Assembly: GCF_009766085.1 (NCBI RefSeq) | Contig: NZ_LMUF01000052.1 | Location: 125,022-189,021 of the forward strand | Source: Burkholderia sp. S171 | GTDB lineage: Bacteria > Pseudomonadota > Gammaproteobacteria > Burkholderiales > Burkholderiaceae | Length of the DNA: 64,000 nucleotides | Reading direction: 5' to 3' | Part shown: in pieces, positions 60,107 through 64,000 of the stretch | Layout of the letters: each line of letters begins with the position of its first letter | Position numbering within the stretch: the first letter of the stretch is position 1 | Position numbers and translations under genes: made by a program | Notes under the pieces: model-generated | Databases searched by the model: none | Told to the model about the DNA's origin: nothing | Seen by the model: only the letters and a program-made list of their open reading frames with translations

Positions 60107-62436
60107 GCTTCGCCCTCCGCACGCTGCGCGCGCTCACGTTCATAGCCGCGCTCGAGCTGCGACTTCGCGGCGTAGTATTGCTTCGGCCAGGTGATATCGA
60201 CGTAACCGAGCTTCGCTGCTTGATCAAGCGTCCATGACGGATTGGCAAGATGCGGACGCGCCACCGCGCAGAGGTCGGCCCGGCCCGCTGCAATGATGCT
60301 GTTCACGTGGTCGGCTTCCGAGATCGCCCCGACCGCGATGGTCGCAATGCCTGCTTCATTGCGAACGCGATCCGAGAAGGGCGTCTGGAACATGCGGCCA
60401 TAGACCGGCTTCTCTTCCTTGCTGACCTGTCCCGACGATACGTCGATCATGTCCGCGCCTGCGTCCTTGAACGCTCGCGCGATCAGCACGGCGTCGTCGG
60501 GCGTGATGCCGCCATCCACCCAATCGTGCGCCGAAATGCGCACCGAAATGGGCTTGTCCTTGGGCCACGCCGCGCGGATCGCATTGAACACTTCGATCGG
60601 AAAACGCAGACGGTTCGCGGATGAACCGCCGTATTCATCGTCGCGTTGATTCGTGAGCGGAGAGAGAAAACCGGACAGCAGATAACCATGCGCGCAGTGC
60701 AGCTCAAGCCAATCAAAACCGATGTCTGCGGCGAGCTCGGTCGAGCGCACGAACTGCGCTTTGATCTCGCGCAGATCGTCGGAAGTGGCTGCGCGCGACC
60801 ATTGACTGATGCCCTTCAAATACTGCTGCCGCGACGCCGATACGATCGGCCAGTTGCCTTCTTCAAGCGGCTTGTCTATCCCCTCCCAACTCACGCGCGT
60901 CGATGCCTTCGCGCCTGCGTGACCCAGCTGGATGCCAATCTTTGCATCGCTCTCACGATGCACGAAGTCGACAATGCGTTGCCATGCGTCGCGTTGCGTG
61001 TCGTTGCATAGACCGGGGCATCCGGGCGTGATGCGCCCTTCAGGAGAGACGCAGGTCATCTCGGTCATCACGAGCGCAGCACCACCCATGGCACGGGCGC
61101 CGAGATGCATCAGGTGGTAGTCACCCGCGATGCCATCGACAGCCGAGTACTGGGCCATGGGAGACACCACCACGCGGTTCTTCAGCGTGACGCCTCGTAC
61201 GGTGAACGGTGTAAACATCGGCGGTACGGAGCGCTTGCCACCGCTGTCTATAGCCAGCCCAGAACGCTGCGCAATCCAGTTTTCAAACTCGGCAAGATAC
61301 GCGGCGTCGCGTGAACGCAGGTTTTCATGGGAGATGCGTTGCGAGCGCGTGAGCAGCGAATAAGCAAATTGCTCAGGCTCGAACGACGCGTACCGATCCA
61401 CGTTTTCAAACCACTCCGTGGAGTTGCGCGCGGCGTTCTGGATGCGCAGGACATCGACGCTGCGTACGTCCGTGTAGTGATCGAGGGCAGCCGGCAAATC
61501 GTCCGGATGCGCCGCGATGCTGTTCGTCAGTTCGATCGCGTCTTCGAGCGCGAGCTTGGTGCCAGAGCCAATCGAGAAGTGCGCGGTGTGCGCGGCATCG
61601 CCCATCAGCACCACAGGCGTCACGCTGCCATCGCTATTCGCGCGGTTATGCACCCACGTTTCGTTCACGATGCGCGGAAAGCGGATCCACTGCGAGGAGC
61701 CGCGCAAATGTTGCGCGTTGGACTTGAGCGCATGACCGTCGAGATACTTGGCAAAGAGCCGCTCACAAAATGCGATGCCGTCTTCCTTGCTCATTTCATC
61801 GAGGCCGGCTGCACGCCAGACCCGCTCAGGCGCCTCTACGATAAACGTGGACATGTGGTCGTCGAAACGATACGCATGCGCCTGGAACCAGCCGAACTCG
61901 GTCTTCTCGAACGCGAATGTGAAGGCATCGAACAGCTTCTCCGTGCCAAGCCAGACGAAGCGGCAATCACGCAGATCGATGTCAGGTTTGTAAGTGGCCG
62001 CGTACTTTGTGCGTACGACGCTGTTAGCGCCGTCGCACGCAATGATGAGGTCGGCGTCGTACGTTTCGTCGCTGGTGACTTGCGTTTCAAACACCAGCTT
62101 GACACCAAGTTCCTCCGCCCGCTCCTGGAGAATGTTCAACAGGCGCTTGCGGCCAATGCCACAGAAACCGTGTCCGGACGAGCGCTGCGTGCGGCCGTTG
62201 ATATGGATGTCGATGTCGTCCCAATGATTGAACGCATCGAGAATGGCTGCCGCACTCGCTTCGTCCGCACGACGCAGGTTACCAAGCGTCTGGTCGGAGA
62301 ACACCACGCCCCAGCCGAAGGTGTCGTAGGGGCGGTTTCGCTCCACTACCGTCACGTCGTTAGCGGGATTTTGCTTCTTCATCAGCAAGCCAAAGTACAG
62401 ACCCGCGGGGCCGCCACCAATACAAACGATGCGCAT
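60103..62436 (-). CDS. abmA: Bifunctional 2-aminobenzoyl-CoA monooxygenase/reductase
   Basis: A 777-residue fusion. Residues 1-390 are an FAD aromatic hydroxylase: MRIVCIGGGPAGLYFGLLMK, ACDGANSVVRTKY, GDAAHTAHFSIGSGTKLALED. Residues 405-760 are an old-yellow-enzyme-type NADH:flavin oxidoreductase (FTPFTVRGVTLKNRVVVSPM, HLGARAMGGAALVMTEM, LHCAHGYLLSGFLSPLTN). This exact domain order is that of 2-aminobenzoyl-CoA monooxygenase/reductase and the related salicylyl-CoA 5-hydroxylase. It adds one oxygen and then reduces the ring to a non-aromatic CoA thioester. First gene of the operon, with GGAG before the ATG and a strong promoter. Confidence 0.92.
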   Translation of the reverse strand: MRIVCIGGGPAGLYFGLLMKKQNPANDVTVVERNRPYDTFGWGVVFSDQTLGNLRRADEASAAAILDAFNHWDDIDIHINGRTQRSSGHGFCGIGRKRLLNILQERAEELGVKLVFETQVTSDETYDADLIIACDGANSVVRTKYAATYKPDIDLRDCRFVWLGTEKLFDAFTFAFEKTEFGWFQAHAYRFDDHMSTFIVEAPERVWRAAGLDEMSKEDGIAFCERLFAKYLDGHALKSNAQHLRGSSQWIRFPRIVNETWVHNRANSDGSVTPVVLMGDAAHTAHFSIGSGTKLALEDAIELTNSIAAHPDDLPAALDHYTDVRSVDVLRIQNAARNSTEWFENVDRYASFEPEQFAYSLLTRSQRISHENLRSRDAAYLAEFENWIAQRSGLAIDSGGKRSVPPMFTPFTVRGVTLKNRVVVSPMAQYSAVDGIAGDYHLMHLGARAMGGAALVMTEMTCVSPEGRITPGCPGLCNDTQRDAWQRIVDFVHRESDAKIGIQLGHAGAKASTRVSWEGIDKPLEEGNWPIVSASRQQYLKGISQWSRAATSDDLREIKAQFVRSTELAADIGFDWLELHCAHGYLLSGFLSPLTNQRDDEYGGSSANRLRFPIEVFNAIRAAWPKDKPISVRISAHDWVDGGITPDDAVLIARAFKDAGADMIDVSSGQVSKEEKPVYGRMFQTPFSDRVRNEAGIATIAVGAISEADHVNSIIAAGRADLCAVARPHLANPSWTLDQAAKLGYVDITWPKQYYAAKSQLERGYERERAQRAEGEA

Positions 62437-62465
62437 AGTGCGCTCCAGGCTGAAGAGTCGGGTTT

Positions 62466-62494
62466 AATTTAGGCTTCGATAGTTTAGGTGTCAA
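62466..62494 (-). promoter_or_regulatory. Sigma-70-like promoter of the aminobenzoate operon
   Basis: On the minus strand, TTGACA (62489-62494) and TAAATT (62466-62471) are spaced by exactly 17 bp. This is close to the sigma-70 consensus. It predicts a transcript start about 20 nt before the ATG at 62436. A repeated TTTAGG motif on the plus strand (62469-62474, 62483-62488) overlaps it and could be a MarR site. Confidence 0.7.
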
Positions 62495-62863
62495 GTAAAT
62501 TTATAAAAGACGGCCGCACGCTCACCGGACTGGTGATCCGAAACAATAAAGTCTGTCATGCGAGAATAAAGTCTGTCGCGCGCTTTCACGATGTGAGCTG
62601 CAATGAGCCAATACGCGTCAGAGCTACTATGGACGGGCAAGCGACTGGGCGCTGTCCTCGATACGGCCCGCTGGATAAGTAACAGTTGAGTCTGCCGGCT
62701 TGGACTTTATTCTCTCCGACTGCGCAACGCTCTCGCAGATGCTTAACGGAAATTGACGGTCGGTTTTGCTATTCCCGGCTGACGTATCGGCGTGGCGTGT
62801 GTGTCTCCTTCTGGGTCGCTTTCCTGGCATTCGTACACATAGCCACGAATGTCGGAAACAAAC
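62495..62863. other. Non-coding gap with repeats between operon promoter and AbiEi-like gene
   Basis: A 369-bp region. Apart from the repeats at 62545-62714 and the small 29-codon frame inside them, no coding frame has support. The partner gene expected beside an AbiEi antitoxin, the AbiEii nucleotidyltransferase, is not here. Confidence 0.45.
62545..62714. repeat. Short direct and inverted repeats bounding a possible decayed mini-element
   Basis: AATAAAGTCTGTC occurs twice at 62545-62557 and 62565-62577, 20 bp apart. An inverted copy of GAGAATAAAGTC (62562-62573) is GACTTTATTCTC at 62703-62714. The 130 bases between contain a 28-residue open frame (62603-62689, MSQYASELLWTGKRLGAVLD) ending near the inverted copy. 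The layout resembles ends of a small transposable or integrase element, but no transposase or target duplication is seen. Confidence 0.45.
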
Positions 62864-63607
62864 TTAAGGCTTTAGGGTGAGCCTTCGCCCGTCCGCCCCC
62901 AGACTCGACCAGCGCCTGCCTACACTCAAACGATCAACAATTCCCTGTAAGTCGCGGCCCCACTCATATCCGGCGCTCTCGCCCAGGTCGCGTACAAGCT
63001 TGACCACCTTGACTCGCGTACAGTGCCGTAGGAGTTCGCTGAGGCGATCGGCGCGCAAGTTACGCATCGAGTCAGCCAGATGTTGCGCCTCCTCCAGCGA
63101 TTGCCCCTTCTTGCCTCGCTTGCCAATGTCACTGGCGAGTTCGAGAAGCGCAAGCTCGGGAATTGAAACCAGAACAGAAGGATTCTTCAAAGGCAGCGGT
63201 TTCAGGCATTCCGAAAGCGAGAATTGATCATCGAACAGCCGCGTCGTCTGATACGTATAGGGCATATGCAGTTCGACCCACAGCGGGAAGCGATACGCCT
63301 TAACGCCCCATAGCGTGATTCGCGGACGGAAGGCGATGTTGTGGCGTACCCCTTGCCAATCGAAAGCCGTCTTTCCGCCGACGTGTAGACCTGCATTATG
63401 TCGGGTCAGGTACGCGAGGATCCCCTCCGTCGTTAGCACGTCTCCTCGGAGCAGATAGGCGCCCTTTGACAGTCGCTGCAGCCACCCAGCGTTCACCAGG
63501 TAATGGGTCTGCGCAGGGCTTATTCCCAAATGCCTGAGCAGCGCAGGATCAAGTGGTTGCCCGCGCGGCGCTTCATGCATCAGAAGTTGTACCGCTCGCT
63601 CTGCCAC
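62864..63607 (-). CDS. AbiEi-family antitoxin/transcriptional regulator (orphan)
   Basis: A 247-residue protein of the type IV toxin-antitoxin antitoxin family AbiEi. The N-terminal winged-helix-like part is LDPALLRHLGISPAQTHYLVNAGWLQRLSKGAYLL; LHVGGKTAFDWQGVRHN and SIPELALLELASDIGKRGKKGQSLEEA with LRHCTRVKVVKLVRDL are typical of the C-terminal part. The start is a GTG at 63607 with a weak ribosome site. The toxin, a nucleotidyltransferase (AbiEii), usually follows directly on the same strand but is absent. It may be a solitary regulator or the remains of a lost phage-defence pair. Confidence 0.85.
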   Translation of the reverse strand: MAERAVQLLMHEAPRGQPLDPALLRHLGISPAQTHYLVNAGWLQRLSKGAYLLRGDVLTTEGILAYLTRHNAGLHVGGKTAFDWQGVRHNIAFRPRITLWGVKAYRFPLWVELHMPYTYQTTRLFDDQFSLSECLKPLPLKNPSVLVSIPELALLELASDIGKRGKKGQSLEEAQHLADSMRNLRADRLSELLRHCTRVKVVKLVRDLGESAGYEWGRDLQGIVDRLSVGRRWSSLGADGRRLTLKP

Positions 63608-64000
63608 GCTTTAAATTGGTACGTGCTCGTGTGGGCCGCCTCAGCGGATAATTTGGACCGACGGGCTGGCGGCAGGCCTGATCCGCGAGGAGCGATGCGT
63701 TCGCGATGAGTAGTTACAGGAAACGGGGTTACAAGCGATGAATGCGCCCGAGATGGCATCTGAAAAACGGCAGAGGGTAAGGAAGACTCGAACGCCAACA
63801 CCTGTCCGCTGTAATGAGTCCGGGTACTACAGCACTGTTGAAACGGAGAGTCGATCGCCTATTGGTCCGGAAGGGCGAGAAGCTTGAGCAAAACTAGTTC
63901 TTTGCTCGAATGTCGCTGAACGACCCCTATGCTCAGGTCGCAACTATGCACAGATGGTCGGCGGCCGATGACGCCGCCCCAATCGTGGCGGAACGTGGGC
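63608..64000. other. Right-edge region without a supported gene
   Basis: Nearly 400 bp with only short frames (such as 63738-63884) that have no recognisable content. GAGGAGCG before an ATG at 63694 gives only four codons. A promoter for the AbiEi-like gene should lie here. No tRNA, riboswitch or repeat was recognised. Confidence 0.35.

Noticed and set aside
61327..62472. Plus-strand frame opposite the monooxygenase/reductase
   Set aside because: Antisense to conserved FAD motifs and covers the operon promoter; no support of its own.
63608..64000. Possible riboswitch or tRNA at the right edge
   Set aside because: I looked for cobalamin, TPP and tRNA-like conserved segments and found none that fit.

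Overview
The window is a high-GC, gene-dense bacterial chromosome segment. I infer a Burkholderiaceae-like betaproteobacterium (Caballeronia or Paraburkholderia type) from the mix of many LysR, TetR, GntR and MarR regulators, aromatic-CoA and phosphonate catabolism, and tripartite efflux systems. This is a judgement from gene content, not a database result. I found no rRNA, tRNA, CRISPR array, prophage or intact insertion sequence. Most of the window is ordinary accessory metabolism arranged as small regulator-plus-operon modules.

Layout. Positions 1-5453 (minus strand) hold a GntR-type regulator, S-methyl-5-thioribose kinase (mtnK), methylthioribose-1-phosphate isomerase (mtnA), a class II aldolase, a sugar-binding lipoprotein and the first codons of a sugar ABC ATPase. 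Together these look like an importer plus the 'DHAP shunt' that turns 5-methylthioribose or 5-deoxyribose into DHAP and an aldehyde. An 18-bp perfect palindrome sits at the regulator start. Positions 5922-9478 form a phosphonoacetate module: a LysR regulator divergent from phosphonoacetate hydrolase phnA and an OPA-type transporter. Positions 9599-13602 carry a small secreted protein, an Lrp/AsnC regulator, an orphan amino-acid-binding protein, YciH, an AT-rich gap and a short gene broken by an amber codon. Positions 13784-15829 encode a GH54-like alpha-L-arabinofuranosidase lipoprotein.

Positions 15993-21044 hold an Emr-type tripartite efflux operon with a divergent TetR repressor and a clear operator. 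A second TetR faces a TetX-like FAD monooxygenase at 21165-23088. Then come an ABC exporter, an SDR, an O-methyltransferase, a secreted alpha/beta hydrolase, a PhzF-family protein, a basic hypothetical protein, a flavin-reductase-like protein and a JmjC/cupin protein. Positions 33116-38350 are a GntR-controlled operon of four unrelated hydrolases (FAH family, alpha/beta hydrolase, amidohydrolase, Tat-exported metallo-beta-lactamase fold), which suggests a hydrolytic catabolic pathway of unknown substrate.

Positions 38391-49472 hold assorted single genes: GNAT, SnoaL-like, LysR, VOC, Bcr-type MFS, XRE regulator with an epimerase, an SDR lacking its catalytic Tyr/Lys, a Dyp-type peroxidase, and TetR with an MBL-fold protein. 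They also include a fossil ORF at 40364-40765 that fuses the tail of an aldo-keto reductase to the tail of an SDR. Positions 49523-53896 encode a secreted beta-propeller-like protein and a DUF3857/transglutaminase protein.

Positions 54121-62436 form a tightly coupled eight-gene operon for aerobic 2-aminobenzoate (anthranilate) breakdown through 2-aminobenzoyl-CoA, with a consensus-like sigma-70 promoter at 62466-62494. Behind the promoter lie short direct and inverted repeats that may be a decayed mini-element, then an orphan AbiEi-type antitoxin gene. The last 390 bases show no convincing gene.
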